Assembly: GCF_005280195.1 (NCBI RefSeq)
Contig: NZ_SZPR01000003.1
Coordinates: forward strand, 186,001-250,000
Length of the DNA stretch: 64,000 bases
Direction: 5' to 3'
Origin: Streptomyces galbus
GTDB lineage: Bacteria; Actinomycetota; Actinomycetes; Streptomycetales; Streptomycetaceae
Shown here in pieces: positions 24,774 through 34,047 of this stretch (position 1 is its first letter; each line of letters opens with the position of its first letter). The notes beneath the pieces were generated by a model. It saw only the letters and a program-made list of their open reading frames with translations. It did not search any database and was not told the origin of the DNA. The translations under genes and the position numbers were made by a program.

Positions 24774-26300
24774 CTACGGGCGCGGGCGCCAGTTCGTGAG
24801 GACGCCTTCGTAGAGCTCGGCGTCCGTCAGCTCGCGGGGGGTGGGGCCCGCGTGGAAGAACGACACGTTGTCCGTCTTCAGCTTGCGGAGGTAGTCGAAC
24901 GCCTTGTTGTCGTGCTCGCCGAACGCGACGAAGGAGAAGAACACCTCCGGGTGCTTCTTCGCGGCGTCCGTGAGGGCCTGGGTGGCGGGGGTCTTCGCGT
25001 CGGGCGCGCCGTCCGTCTGGAAGATCACCAGGGCGTCGGCCTTGGGGTCCTCGGACTTCTTGTGGTGGGCGAGGACCGCCTCCACGGCGGCGTGGTAGCT
25101 GGTACGGCCCATGCGGCCGAGGGACGCGTGCACGTCGTCGATCTTCGTGGCGCGGTCGGGGTCGGTGGGGGTGAGGTCGGTGGTGCCGTCGACCTCCGTC
25201 GAGAAGAAGACGACGTGGACGGTGGGGGTGTCGGCGGGGTCCAGGTGCTCGGCGAGGGCGAGGATCTGGTCGGCGAGGGCCTGGGCGGAGCCGTCCTTGT
25301 AGTACGGGCGCATGCTCGCGGAGCGGTCGAGCACGAGGTAGATCTTGGCGGGGGTGTGCTGTCTGTCGAGCTTGGCGAGGGCGTGGGCGACGGGGTTCCG
25401 GGGCTCGGGTACCTCGGCCTCGGCTTCGCCTTCGGCCTCGGTCTTGTTCCCACCCGCACCACCCGTGCTGCTTTCGTCGTCGGGTGCGGGTGGCCCCTGC
25501 GGGGTGTCCTCGCCGTCGGCGGCCGCGGGCTCGTCCGGCGTCGGCTCGTCCTCGACGGCCTCCGCCGTCTCGGCCTCCGGCTCCTCAGCCGGCTCCGCCT
25601 CTGCGGCCGGCTCCTCCTGAGGCTCAGCCTTTTCCTCCACCTGCGGCTCCGCCTCGGCGGCCGGCTCGGCCTCGGCCTCGGCCTCTGCGGCGACCGGTTC
25701 CTCGGCTGCGGGCTCCTGCGCCGTGGGCTTCTCCTCGGCCTCCGGCTCTGCCGCGGCCGGCTCCTCAGCGACGGACTGCGCCTCGGCCTCCGGCTCCTCA
25801 GCTATCGGCTCCTCGGCGGCCGGCTCCTCGGCGGCCGGCTCCTCGGCCTCCGGCTCCTCAGCTATCGGCTCCTCGGCCGCAGGCTCCTCAGCGGCAGGCT
25901 CCTCGGCGGCAGGCTCCTCGGCCGCAGGCTCCTCAGCGGCCGGCTCGGCCTCGTCGGCTGCGGCCTTCTCCTCGGGCTTGGGCTCCGGCGTGACCGGCTC
26001 CGCCTCGGTGGTCGGCTCGGGCTCGGGCTCCGGTGCGGGCGGCTCCTCCTCGGTCTCCGGCTTCCGTGCTGCCGCCGGAGGGACCGTGACGTTGTCGAAG
26101 GCTGCCGCCACCAGCTCGTGTTCGTCGTCCGCCGCCGTGCGGGGCTCCGGGATCGTCGGCGTCTTCGCGGGTTCCGGGGTCGCCGGAGTCGCCGGGGTCG
26201 CCGGGGTTGCCTCCTGGGAAGGGGACGCATCCTCTGGCTGGGGCCCCCGGCCCTTGCGTGGCCTGCTGAACGCGTTTCGCAGGAGAGTGAGAATGCCCAT
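24774..26300 (-). CDS. VWA-domain protein with long Glu/Ala/Pro repeat region (TerF-like)
   Basis: A 508-residue cytoplasmic-type protein. Residues ~1-40 are basic and Pro/Thr-rich (three copies of ATP). Residues ~75-290 are an acidic, repetitive linker dominated by [15 protein letters not shown] and EAEAEP units. Residues ~318-505 are a von Willebrand A domain with the MIDAS motif D325-R-S327-A-S329, then [12 protein letters not shown] and [16 protein letters not shown]. The closest type I recall is the VWA domain of tellurium-resistance TerF-like proteins, which bind metal and protein partners. The repeat is also visible in DNA as 15-bp units (25790-25945). It is divergent from the PhoX gene. 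Confidence 0.8.
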   Translation of the reverse strand: MGILTLLRNAFSRPRKGRGPQPEDASPSQEATPATPATPATPEPAKTPTIPEPRTAADDEHELVAAAFDNVTVPPAAARKPETEEEPPAPEPEPEPTTEAEPVTPEPKPEEKAAADEAEPAAEEPAAEEPAAEEPAAEEPAAEEPIAEEPEAEEPAAEEPAAEEPIAEEPEAEAQSVAEEPAAAEPEAEEKPTAQEPAAEEPVAAEAEAEAEPAAEAEPQVEEKAEPQEEPAAEAEPAEEPEAETAEAVEDEPTPDEPAAADGEDTPQGPPAPDDESSTGGAGGNKTEAEGEAEAEVPEPRNPVAHALAKLDRQHTPAKIYLVLDRSASMRPYYKDGSAQALADQILALAEHLDPADTPTVHVVFFSTEVDGTTDLTPTDPDRATKIDDVHASLGRMGRTSYHAAVEAVLAHHKKSEDPKADALVIFQTDGAPDAKTPATQALTDAAKKHPEVFFSFVAFGEHDNKAFDYLRKLKTDNVSFFHAGPTPRELTDAELYEGVLTNWRPRP

Positions 26301-26418
26301 GTGCGCAACCCTTCGCGTGAGGTGAGCCGTCGATCCCTGGCCAGGACGGACACGTAAGGTTAGCGGCGGTCGGTGTCAATACCGCCCCCTGGCCTCGGGA
26401 ACCGTGCCGCTGCCCGGG

Positions 26419-26440
26419 ATTCACCCGTCGTTCACCGCCG
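26419..26440 (+). promoter_or_regulatory. PHO box (PhoP-binding direct repeat)
   Basis: Two 11-bp direct-repeat units begin at 26419 (ATTCACC) and 26430 (GTTCACC), matching the Streptomyces PHO-box pattern GTTCACC with 11-bp periodicity. A candidate -10 (TAACGT, 26468-26473) follows, before the PhoX phosphatase start at 26510. PhoP would activate this promoter under phosphate starvation. The same intergenic region also serves the divergent VWA gene. Confidence 0.75.
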
Positions 26441-26509
26441 CGCCGCGCCCCCGCACGGACCCGCCCCTAACGTCACGTCCACACCAAGGGCATGCAAGGG
26501 GAGAGCAAA

Positions 26510-28588
26510 GTGCGCAAGCTGCTGCCGATCATCGGGACGCCGTCCGCGGCCCATCCCGGCGGGCGTTCCGCCATGACCTGTCGCTTCCGGTGCGGTGACG
26601 CCTGCTTCCACGAGGTCCCCAACACCAGCGACAACCCGTACGTCGGCGACGTCATCTCCGGTGCGCTCAGCCGCCGTTCGGTGATGCGCGCCGCCGCCGT
26701 CGTGACCGTGGCGACCGCCGCCGCGGGAACCGTGGCGGGGACCGTGGGGGCTCCGGCCGCCTCCGCCGCGCCGGCCGGGAAGGCCGGGCGGCCCGCCGGC
26801 AAGGGTGACGGTGCGCGCGGGCTGCGGTTCGGCGCCGTCGCGCCCAACACCACCGACGCCGTCGTCGTGCCGGACGGGTACCGGCAGAACGTCGTCATCC
26901 GCTGGGGCGAGCCCATCCTGCGCGGTGCCCCCGCCTTCGACCCGGAGCGCCAGACCGCCGCCGCCCAGGCCGGTCAGTTCGGGTACAACAACGACTTCCT
27001 CGCGCTGCTGCCCCTGCCGGGCGAGCACGGCCGGCAGCTCCTCGTCGCCAACCACGAGTACACCGACGAGGTGCTGATGTTCCGCGGCTACGACGCCGCC
27101 GCCCCCACCCGGCAGCAGGTCGAGGTCGCCTGGGCGGCGCACGGCCTGTCCGCCGTCGTGGTGGAGGAGGACCGCCGTACCGGGAAGCTCACCCCCGTGC
27201 CGCGCCACCACCTCAACCGGCGGGTCACCGCCACCACCGAGTTCCGGCTCACCGGGCCCGCCGCCGGGTCGGACCTGCTGAAGACCTCCGCCGACCCGAC
27301 CGGCACCAAGGTGCTCGGCACGCTCAACAACTGCTCCGGCGGCACCACCCCGTGGGGCACGACCCTGCACGGCGAGGAGAACTTCAACCAGTACTTCGCC
27401 AACAGCAGCCGCCCCACCGACAAGCGGTACGGCATCGGCACCGGCGCCACCGAGCGCAAGTGGGAGCGTTTCGACCAGCGGTTCGACGTCGCCCAGGAGC
27501 CCAACGAGGTGCACCGGTTCGGGTACGTCGTCGAGTTCGACCCGTACGACCCGTCGTCCACGCCGCGCAAGCACACCGCGCTCGGCCGGTTCAAGCACGA
27601 GGCCGCCACCGTGCGGCTGACCGCCGACGGGCGGCCCGTCGTCTACTCCGGTGACGACGAGCGGTTCGACTACTTCTACAAGTTCGTGAGCAGCAAGCGC
27701 ATGCGGAAGGGGTCGGGCCGCGCCGTGCGCGAGCACAACCTCTCGCTGCTCGACGAGGGCACCCTGTACGTCGCCCGGCTCACCGGTGACTCCCCGGCCG
27801 CCGACATCGACGGGACGGGCAAGCTGCCCGCCGACGGCGAGTTCGACGGCAGCGGCGCGTGGATCCCGCTGGCCACCGCGACCGCCGACGGCGCCGTCTC
27901 GCACGTCGAGGGCATGACCGCCGACGAGGTGTTCGTCTTCACCCGCCTCGCCGGTGACAAGGTCGGCGCCACCAAGATGGACCGGCCCGAGGACATCCAG
28001 CCCAACCCGGTCTCCGGCAAGGTGTACGTCGTCCTCACCAACAACAGCAACCGCGGGGTCGGCGCCAACGCCAAGGCGGACGAGGCCAACCCGCGCACCG
28101 CCAACAAGCACGGGCACATCCTCGAGCTGACCGAGCGGCGCAACCGGCCCGAGTCGCTGACCTTCGCCTGGTCGCTGTTCCTGGTCGCCGGCGACCCCGA
28201 GGACCCGGCCACCTACTTCGCCGGGTTCCCGAAGGACCGGGTCAGCCCGATCTCCTGCCCGGACAACGTGGCCTTCGACCCGCACGGCAACCTGTGGATC
28301 TCCACCGACGGCAACCAGCTCGGCTCCCACGACGGCCTGTTCGGCGTGGCCACGCGCGGCGAGCGGCGCGGTGAGCTCAAGCAGTTCCTGACCGTGCCGA
28401 CCGGCGCCGAGACCTGCGGCCCGATCGTCCAGGACCGGCGCGTCCTGGTCGCCGTGCAGCACCCGGGCGAGGTCGACGGGGCGTCCGTGGAGAAGCCCGC
28501 GAGCACCTGGCCCGACGGGCCCGGCCGGATCGTGCGCCCCGCGGTCGTCGCCGTGTGGCGGGCGGACGGGCGGGACATCGGCGTCTGA
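26510..28588 (+). CDS. PhoX-type alkaline phosphatase (DUF839), Tat-exported
   Basis: A 692-residue PhoX/DUF839 protein. The twin-arginine signal is S-R55-R56-S-V-M-R followed by a hydrophobic stretch and ASA cleavage-like sites. The long region before the RR pair is typical of actinobacterial PhoX. Family signatures include NNCSGGTTPWGTTLHGEENFNQYF, YVVEFDPYDPSSTPRKHTALGRFKHE, EGMTADEVFVFTRLAGD and NVAFDPHGNLWISTDGNQLG. These enzymes are calcium/iron phosphatases that release phosphate outside the cell. GTG 26510 is preferred to ATG 26492 because GGGGAG precedes it at the right distance and the family begins (M/V)RKLLP. A PHO box lies upstream. Confidence 0.9.
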   Translation: MRKLLPIIGTPSAAHPGGRSAMTCRFRCGDACFHEVPNTSDNPYVGDVISGALSRRSVMRAAAVVTVATAAAGTVAGTVGAPAASAAPAGKAGRPAGKGDGARGLRFGAVAPNTTDAVVVPDGYRQNVVIRWGEPILRGAPAFDPERQTAAAQAGQFGYNNDFLALLPLPGEHGRQLLVANHEYTDEVLMFRGYDAAAPTRQQVEVAWAAHGLSAVVVEEDRRTGKLTPVPRHHLNRRVTATTEFRLTGPAAGSDLLKTSADPTGTKVLGTLNNCSGGTTPWGTTLHGEENFNQYFANSSRPTDKRYGIGTGATERKWERFDQRFDVAQEPNEVHRFGYVVEFDPYDPSSTPRKHTALGRFKHEAATVRLTADGRPVVYSGDDERFDYFYKFVSSKRMRKGSGRAVREHNLSLLDEGTLYVARLTGDSPAADIDGTGKLPADGEFDGSGAWIPLATATADGAVSHVEGMTADEVFVFTRLAGDKVGATKMDRPEDIQPNPVSGKVYVVLTNNSNRGVGANAKADEANPRTANKHGHILELTERRNRPESLTFAWSLFLVAGDPEDPATYFAGFPKDRVSPISCPDNVAFDPHGNLWISTDGNQLGSHDGLFGVATRGERRGELKQFLTVPTGAETCGPIVQDRRVLVAVQHPGEVDGASVEKPASTWPDGPGRIVRPAVVAVWRADGRDIGV

Positions 28589-28673
28589 GGGTCTCCCTCG
28601 TGACGTCGTCCCCGTGCACGTCGTCCGTGCGGCGGGGGCCGGGGTCTCCGCCGCACCGGTCATCGGTCATCGG

Positions 28674-29462
28674 TCACCGGTCCGCCGCCTCCACGCGCGT
28701 GAGGAACGCGGCCAGGGCCTCGTTGAACGCCGCCGGGGCCTCCAGGTTGGGCAGGTGGGCGGTGCGGGGGATCACCGCCAGGGCCGCGTCGGGGAGCGCG
28801 GCGTGCAGGGACGTGGCCTCGGCGACCGGGGTGTACGTGTCGTCCTCGCCGACGACCACCAGCGCCGGGACGGTGACCTCGGCCAGCAGGGGGCGGTAGT
28901 CGGGGCGTTCGGCCCGGCCGCGCAGGGCCGCGGCGGCGCCCTCGGGGGAGGCGGCCGTCATCATGCGGTGGACGTGGGCCTTGACCTCGGGGTCGGCGTA
29001 CGGGGCGACCATCTTCTCCAGGACCTCGTCGGCGTAGCCGCGCAGGCCCTCGGCGAGCAGCCGGTCGGCCATGGCGGCGCGGGCCGCCTTCCCCGCGCCC
29101 GTCTCGGGGGCCGCCGAGGTGTCCGCGAGGACCAGGCCCCGGACGCGGTCGCCGAAGCGGCCGTAGCACTCCAGCGCGATCTGGCCGCCCATGGACAGGC
29201 CGGCCAGCACGAAGCAGTCCACGCCGAGGGTGTCGAGCAGTTCCTCGACGTCCTCGGCGAAGCGGGACAGCGGGGTGCGGCCGGGGGTGACGGGGGAGGC
29301 ACCGTAGCCGCGCAGGTCGGGCACCACGACCCGGCGTTCCGCCGCGAACGCGGCCACCTGCGGGGCCCACATCGTGCGGTCGAAGGGGTGGCCGTGGATC
29401 AGGACAAGGGGAAGCAGGGGGGAATCCGCGCCTTTGTCCTCGTATGCGAGGAAGGGGGTCAT
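28674..29462 (-). CDS. alpha/beta fold hydrolase
   Basis: A 262-residue hydrolase. The oxyanion region is LVLIHGHPFDRTMW and the nucleophile elbow is G-L-S90-M-G-G. The acid Asp207/208 lies in VVVGEDDTYTP and the His236 in IPRTAHLPNLEAP. This is the 3-oxoadipate enol-lactonase/peroxidase-like branch; the substrate is unknown. ATG 29462 was selected because the upstream codons lie in the regulatory repeat region. It is divergent from the MocR regulator with a 107-bp gap holding a 13-bp direct repeat, so it is the likely MocR target. Confidence 0.85.
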   Translation of the reverse strand: MTPFLAYEDKGADSPLLPLVLIHGHPFDRTMWAPQVAAFAAERRVVVPDLRGYGASPVTPGRTPLSRFAEDVEELLDTLGVDCFVLAGLSMGGQIALECYGRFGDRVRGLVLADTSAAPETGAGKAARAAMADRLLAEGLRGYADEVLEKMVAPYADPEVKAHVHRMMTAASPEGAAAALRGRAERPDYRPLLAEVTVPALVVVGEDDTYTPVAEATSLHAALPDAALAVIPRTAHLPNLEAPAAFNEALAAFLTRVEAADR

Positions 29463-29487
29463 GGGAGCGACCCTAGGCGCGGCCAAC

Positions 29488-29523
29488 TCCTCGGTGCAAT
29501 AAGCTCTTTGTCCTCGGTGCAAT
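29488..29523. promoter_or_regulatory. MocR-type direct-repeat operator
   Basis: The 13-mer TCCTCGGTGCAAT occurs twice (29488-29500 and 29511-29523), exactly repeated with 23 bp between starts. It lies between a divergent hydrolase and a MocR/GntR-aminotransferase gene. Direct repeats spaced about two helical turns are typical operators of MocR/PdxR regulators. Confidence 0.7.
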
Positions 29524-29569
29524 GCCGGGGTGAGGGTGTGGGACGAGGGTGGAGGCCAGGGGGGCGGGC

Positions 29570-30925
29570 ATGGAGTCCTATCGGCGCATCGTCGAGCAGA
29601 TCGCCGGTGACATCCGGGACGGGCGGCTGCTGCCCGGGCAACAGCTGCCGCCGCAGCGGGTGTTCGCCCGGCGCCACCGCATCGCGCCCTCCACCGCCGG
29701 GCGGGTCTACGGCGAACTCGTGCGGCGCGGGCTGGTCGTGGGCGAGGTCGGACGGGGGACGTTCGTGCGGGCCGCGCCCGAGGCGCCGGCGGGGCGGGCG
29801 CTGGTCGAGGGCGGCGGCACCGGCGACGTGGTGAACCTGGAGCTCAACTACCCCTCCGTCCCCGGCCAGTCGGAGCTGCTGGCCCCCGCGCTCGCCCCGC
29901 TGCTGCGCCCCGACGTCCTCACCGAGGCCCTGCGCCCGGCCCCGGCCGCGGGGACGCCGGCCGCCCGCGAGGCCGCCGCGGCGCTGCTCGCCGTCCCGGG
30001 CGGTCCCGCGCGGGCCGGTTGGCGGCCCGGGGCCGGGCAGGTGCTGTTCACCGGGAACGCGCGGCAGGCCATCGCCGCCGCGCTCGCCTCGCTGGTGCCG
30101 GCCGGCGGGCGGGCCGGGGTCGACGAGCTGACGTATCCGCTGGTCAAGGAGATCGCCGGGCGGCTCGGGGTGCGGCTGGTGCCGGTCGCCGGGGACGAGG
30201 AGGGGATGCGGCCGGACGCCCTGGCCGCCGCGCACCGCTCGGGCGCGCTGTCCGCCCTGTACCTCCAGCCGGCCCTGCACAACCCGACCTCGCGGGCGAC
30301 CGGGGAGCGGAGGCTGACCGAACTCGCTTCGGTCGTCGGGGACTTGGGGCTGCCGGTGGTGGAGGACCGGATCTGGTCGTTCCTGCGGCCCGGGTCCGTG
30401 CCGCTCGCCGCGCACCTGCCCGGCCTCGCGCACGTCGTCGACGGGCTGTCCAAGCGGGTCGCGCCGGGCCTGACCGTCGGGTTCCTCGTCGTGCCGCCCG
30501 GGCGGGTGGAGACGGTCGCCGCGGCCGTGCGGTCCGGCGGGTGGAGTGCGGGGCGGTTCGCGCTGGAGGCGGCCGTGCGCTGGCTCGGGGACGGGACGGT
30601 GGAGCGGCTCGTCGCGGCCAAGCGCGAGGACGCGCGGCGGCGGCAGGAACTGGTGCGCGAACACCTGGCCGGGCTGCGCGTGCGCAGCGACCCCGGCGCC
30701 TACGTCGCCTGGTGGGAGCTGCCCGCGCCCTGGCGGGCCGACACCTTCACCGCCGCCGCGGCCGCGCACGGCATCGCCGTCACCCCGGGCACCGCCTTCA
30801 CCGTCGACCCGCACCGCACGCCGTCCGCCGTCCGCCTCGGACTCGCCTCGGCCCCGCCGCCCACGCTCGGCCAGGCGCTGCGGACGCTCGCCGCGCTCGC
30901 CCGCACGGGCCCGCCCGGCGGCTGA
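29570..30925 (+). CDS. MocR-type GntR/aminotransferase regulator
   Basis: A 451-residue fusion of a GntR winged helix (residues ~1-68, YRRIVEQIAGDIRDGRLLPG, STAGRVYGELVRRGLVVGEVGRGTFV) with a fold-type I aminotransferase-like domain (~85-445). The PLP Lys is K295 (HVVDGLSKRVAPGL); LQPALHNPTS and PVVEDRIWSFL supply the Asn and Asp that hold the cofactor. Such proteins bind PLP or an amine and control a divergent target. ATG 29570 follows a G-rich ribosome site; an earlier in-frame start (29549) adds seven residues. Fragments of its own 3' end recur downstream in decayed form. Confidence 0.88.
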   Translation: MESYRRIVEQIAGDIRDGRLLPGQQLPPQRVFARRHRIAPSTAGRVYGELVRRGLVVGEVGRGTFVRAAPEAPAGRALVEGGGTGDVVNLELNYPSVPGQSELLAPALAPLLRPDVLTEALRPAPAAGTPAAREAAAALLAVPGGPARAGWRPGAGQVLFTGNARQAIAAALASLVPAGGRAGVDELTYPLVKEIAGRLGVRLVPVAGDEEGMRPDALAAAHRSGALSALYLQPALHNPTSRATGERRLTELASVVGDLGLPVVEDRIWSFLRPGSVPLAAHLPGLAHVVDGLSKRVAPGLTVGFLVVPPGRVETVAAAVRSGGWSAGRFALEAAVRWLGDGTVERLVAAKREDARRRQELVREHLAGLRVRSDPGAYVAWWELPAPWRADTFTAAAAAHGIAVTPGTAFTVDPHRTPSAVRLGLASAPPPTLGQALRTLAALARTGPPGG

Positions 30926-30929
30926 GCCG

Positions 30930-31125
30930 GGTGACGGTGGTGACGGTGGTGACGGTCGCAGCGGGGGCGGCCCCGCAGGCCGAGCGCCGGGCTCGCCCCT
31001 GCTCCGGCGCCGACCCTGGGGCGGGCGCTGCGGACGTTCGCCGTCACCCCGGGCACCGCCATCACCGCGACCCCACCGTGCGCCGCGCCCCGCGCCCCGC
31101 GCGGCGTCAGGCTCGGGCTCGGCCC
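30930..31125. repeat. decayed tandem copies of the MocR 3' end plus short repeats
   Basis: Downstream of the MocR stop are three copies of GGTGACGGT (about 30930-30957). A degenerate copy of the gene's last ~60 bp (about 30980-31041) follows, then a copy of an earlier part of the 3' end. A stretch at 31040-31060 is identical over 21 bases to 30776-30796 and then diverges. The copies hold no intact gene. The end of the next minus-strand gene is built from this duplicated DNA read in antisense. Confidence 0.6.
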
Positions 31126-32003
31126 GGTTCCGGGGCCGGGGGGGACCCCGGTACGGGCGTCGCCGACGCTCGTCGGCGGCGGCCGCGCAGGCTCGCCCGG
31201 CGGGTGAGCCAGGTGACGGCGGCCACCGTCAGGCCGAGGACGAGCAGCAGCCACGACGCGGTGCGCAGGGTCGCGGTGAGGGCGTCGTAGACGGCGGCGG
31301 CGGCCGGGCGGTGGGCCGGGTCGCGCAGGTCGTCCAGGGTGAGGCGGCGCCCGACGGCCACCGCCAGGCCCAGGAACGCCCCGCCCAGCGCGGTGCCGAG
31401 CGCGGTCGCCGTGACCGCGCGCCGGCGGCACGCGGCGACGGCGATCCCGGCGGCGCCGCAGAGCACGGCCGCGAGCGGCAGCCAGAATCCGGCGGTGTGC
31501 AGCACGTGGTAGCCCTTCCTCAGGGCCGCCAGCTCCCCCGGCGGCAGGACCGCGACGGGCCGGTGCTCGACCGGGAGGCGGGCGGCGAACGGGGCGTGGT
31601 CCTCGGTGAGCCGGCGCTTGAGCGGGGTGGTCACCGTGGCCAGGTCGACGGTCACGGGACCGGCGCGGTCGTCGTCGTGCAGGGCCGTCATCACCGCCGC
31701 GTGCGCGGCCTGGTTGCCGGCGTCCCAGGCGGCGCGGAAGGCGGGGGTGGCGGTGAAGGAGCGGGCCGCGTCCTCTGCGAACACCCGGTTCACGCCGATC
31801 TCCTGCGCGATGCCGTCGCCCACGGTGTCCGCGACGGCGTCCCGCACGGCGGGGTCGGCGGCCAGCGGCGCCATCGTGGTGACGTAGCGGTCGGTGTCCG
31901 TCAGGTCGTACGCCGCCCAGGCCGCCAGCGTGCCCAGCGGCACGAGCAGGCAGGCCAGCGCGATCAGGACGGCCGAGGAGGCGGTCCTCAGACGGGGCGA
32001 CAC
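31107..32003 (-). CDS. uncharacterised multi-pass membrane protein
   Basis: A 298-residue protein. It has a signal-anchor helix at residues ~8-33 (VLIALACLLVPLGTLAAWAAY), a ~135-residue extracytoplasmic domain (TDTDRYVTTMAPLAADPAVRDAVADTV, GFWLPL after a Pro/Glu-rich segment), and about three further helices (~165-190, ~195-215, ~243-265). The tail is Arg-rich, then Pro-rich. The DxxxDA repeats in the external domain are seen in other actinobacterial proteins of unknown role. GTG 32003. The C-terminal ~20 residues read antisense through the decayed MocR copy and may be an addition. No function is assigned. Confidence 0.65.
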   Translation of the reverse strand: MSPRLRTASSAVLIALACLLVPLGTLAAWAAYDLTDTDRYVTTMAPLAADPAVRDAVADTVGDGIAQEIGVNRVFAEDAARSFTATPAFRAAWDAGNQAAHAAVMTALHDDDRAGPVTVDLATVTTPLKRRLTEDHAPFAARLPVEHRPVAVLPPGELAALRKGYHVLHTAGFWLPLAAVLCGAAGIAVAACRRRAVTATALGTALGGAFLGLAVAVGRRLTLDDLRDPAHRPAAAAVYDALTATLRTASWLLLVLGLTVAAVTWLTRRASLRGRRRRASATPVPGSPPAPEPGRARA

Positions 32004-32142
32004 CCTTCAAGGCAACGGCGCCGGAGGGCGTGCCGCGAGCGAACGTGCGCCGTTCGGGTGGGGCGCGGACGCCGCCGGGCCCCGGCGCGGCCGTGACGGC
32101 TGCTCCGGGGCCCGGCGGGCACGGCGGGTGGCGGGCCCGCGG

Positions 32143-32583
32143 TCACCTGACGCGGTGGCCCTCGGCGTCCTCGCGCGTGTAGTAGCGGTAGAAGAGCAGC
32201 ACGAACGCCAGCCCCGAGACCGCGAGCGACATGAGCACCGCGCGGCCGGTGCTGGCGCCGGTCTGGCTGTAGCAGAAGCCGAACGCGCAGCCGATGAACG
32301 CCGTCCACAGCGCGGCGTGCAGTTCGCGGGGCAGACGCCCGGCCAGGGTCCGCACGGCCACGTACAGCACCATGAACGCGAGCGCCGTGACGAAGCCGAA
32401 CAGCAGGTTCCAGCCCGTGATGGGACCGCCCGAGCGGCGGATCTCGGCGGCCCAGAAGCCGTAGACCAGCCCGAGCGCGACGGGTGTCACCCAGGCCATG
32501 ATCCGGTGGACCCTCGCGTCGAAGACGTCGGGTGCCCGGTGCATCCCGGTGGGCGTGCCCGCGGTGGGTGCGGCGTGAACCAT
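32143..32583 (-). CDS. uncharacterised four-helix membrane protein
   Basis: A 146-residue protein with about four hydrophobic helices: residues ~28-48, 58-80, 90-108 and 115-133 (VLMSLAVSGLAFVLLFYRYY). A polar N-terminal tail holds HRAPDVFDARVHRIMAW. No enzyme motif was seen. It lies divergent from the membrane-anchored phosphatase and downstream of the previous membrane protein's start on the same strand. ATG 32583 has GGAGTGCTCC upstream. Function unknown. Confidence 0.65.
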   Translation of the reverse strand: MVHAAPTAGTPTGMHRAPDVFDARVHRIMAWVTPVALGLVYGFWAAEIRRSGGPITGWNLLFGFVTALAFMVLYVAVRTLAGRLPRELHAALWTAFIGCAFGFCYSQTGASTGRAVLMSLAVSGLAFVLLFYRYYTREDAEGHRVR

Positions 32584-32724
32584 GGGAGCACTCCTCTCTC
32601 CTGGTCTCTCCCCGCCCTCGCCTTCCAGGGCACACCCGGCGGCCGGGTGGGAGCAACTCGGGCGCCCGGATCACGGCGGCCCACCGCGGATGCGGGCCCG
32701 CCCGGGGCGTGTTTGTCTGGGCCC

Positions 32725-33984
32725 ATGAAGCGGAGGGCCCGAGCCGGACGCCCGCCCGCGCCGTCGCACGTCCGGGGCCGGCCGGGCGTCGCCACAACCG
32801 TCGTCGCACGCCTGAACCCGGCCCCGCGCCGGGCCGTGCTCCAGCGGCAGCAACTGCTGCGGTTCCGCGGGCGCAGTGTCACCTGGCTGGTGCCGCTGCT
32901 GCTGCTCGTGACCATCACGGTGGTCGACTTCAACACCACGGGGCGGTTCCGGATCGTCTCGTGGTGCGTGTTCGTGTCGGCGATCGCCGCCGCGCTGTGC
33001 GGGGTGTGGACGACGGTGGCCTTCTCCGTGCTGTCCCTCGCCACGTACGTCGGCACCGACCTCGCCGCCGCCGAGCAGTACCAGTCCGGGCCCGCGGACT
33101 TCGTGCTGGTCGCCGTCGGCGGGGTGCTGTCCGTGCTGGCCTGCGAGCTGCGGGTGCGCGGGGAGCAGCGCCTGATGCACATGATGGACGTCGCCGACAC
33201 CACGCGCCGCACCGTGCTGCGCCCGCTGCCGCCGGCCTGGGGCGGCCTCGACCACGCGGCGGTGTACCTCGCCGCCGACGCCGAGGCCCGGGTGGGCGGC
33301 GACTTCTACGACGTCCAGCCCGGCCCGCACGGCACCCGGGTGCTCGTCGGGGACGTGCAGGGCAAGGGGCTCGGCGCGGTGGAGGCGGCGGCCGCGCTGC
33401 TCGGCACGTTCCGGGAGGCGGCCTACCACGAGGCGGACCTGGCGGTCGTCGCCCGGCGCCTGGAGACCCGGATGCGCCGCCACCGCACGCACCTCGGGGC
33501 GCTGGGGCGGCCGGACGGGGACCGGTTCGCCACCGCGGTCCTGGTCGGCTTCCCCCGGGACGACGACGGGTACGTCGACCTGGTCGGCTTCGGCCACGAG
33601 GCGCCGCTGGCCGTCGGCCCGGACGGCTCCGTGCGCCGCCTGCCGCAGGGCGACGGGCTGCCGCTCGGCCTGGCCGACCTCACCGCCGACCCGGACCCGC
33701 CCCCGGTGCGGCGCGTGCCGCTCGCCCCCGGGGAGACGGTGCTGATGGTCACCGACGGGGTCACCGAGGCCCGCGACGAGCAGGGCTGCTTCTACCCGCT
33801 CGCCGACGAGCTGGCCCGGGCCGTCGCCCGCGACCCCCGGTTCGCCGAACCCGCCCGGCTGGTACGGCTCGTGCGCGACGGCACACTGCGGCACTGCGGC
33901 GGGCGCCTCGCCGACGACACGACGGTCTTCGCGGTACGGCGCACCGCGCGCGACGCCCCCGTACGGGGACGTTCGCCGTCCTGA
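32725..33984 (+). CDS. membrane-anchored SpoIIE/PP2C-type phosphatase
   Basis: A 419-residue protein. Residues ~1-50 are basic and cytosolic. About three to four helices (~55-75, ~82-125, ~135-150) anchor it. The PPM/SpoIIE domain (~165-405) has metal motifs EARVGGDFYDVQ, VGDVQGKGLGAVEAAAALL, VLMVTDGVTEARD and DDTTVFAV. It should dephosphorylate an anti-anti-sigma-type antagonist; no HATPase domain is attached, unlike the SpoIIE protein at 14.4 kb. The longer frame upstream of ATG 32725 is shadow sequence. Confidence 0.88.
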   Translation: MKRRARAGRPPAPSHVRGRPGVATTVVARLNPAPRRAVLQRQQLLRFRGRSVTWLVPLLLLVTITVVDFNTTGRFRIVSWCVFVSAIAAALCGVWTTVAFSVLSLATYVGTDLAAAEQYQSGPADFVLVAVGGVLSVLACELRVRGEQRLMHMMDVADTTRRTVLRPLPPAWGGLDHAAVYLAADAEARVGGDFYDVQPGPHGTRVLVGDVQGKGLGAVEAAAALLGTFREAAYHEADLAVVARRLETRMRRHRTHLGALGRPDGDRFATAVLVGFPRDDDGYVDLVGFGHEAPLAVGPDGSVRRLPQGDGLPLGLADLTADPDPPPVRRVPLAPGETVLMVTDGVTEARDEQGCFYPLADELARAVARDPRFAEPARLVRLVRDGTLRHCGGRLADDTTVFAVRRTARDAPVRGRSPS

Positions 33985-34047
33985 CACCCCTCTTTGCAGG
34001 CGCAGCGGTTACGGTGCTGACGTACGTGATCGAAGGGGGAGGGGACC

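Noticed and set aside
25790..25945. Repeats in the VWA gene as a CRISPR array
   Set aside because: The units are 15 bp, contiguous, in frame and encode AAEEP; there are no spacers.
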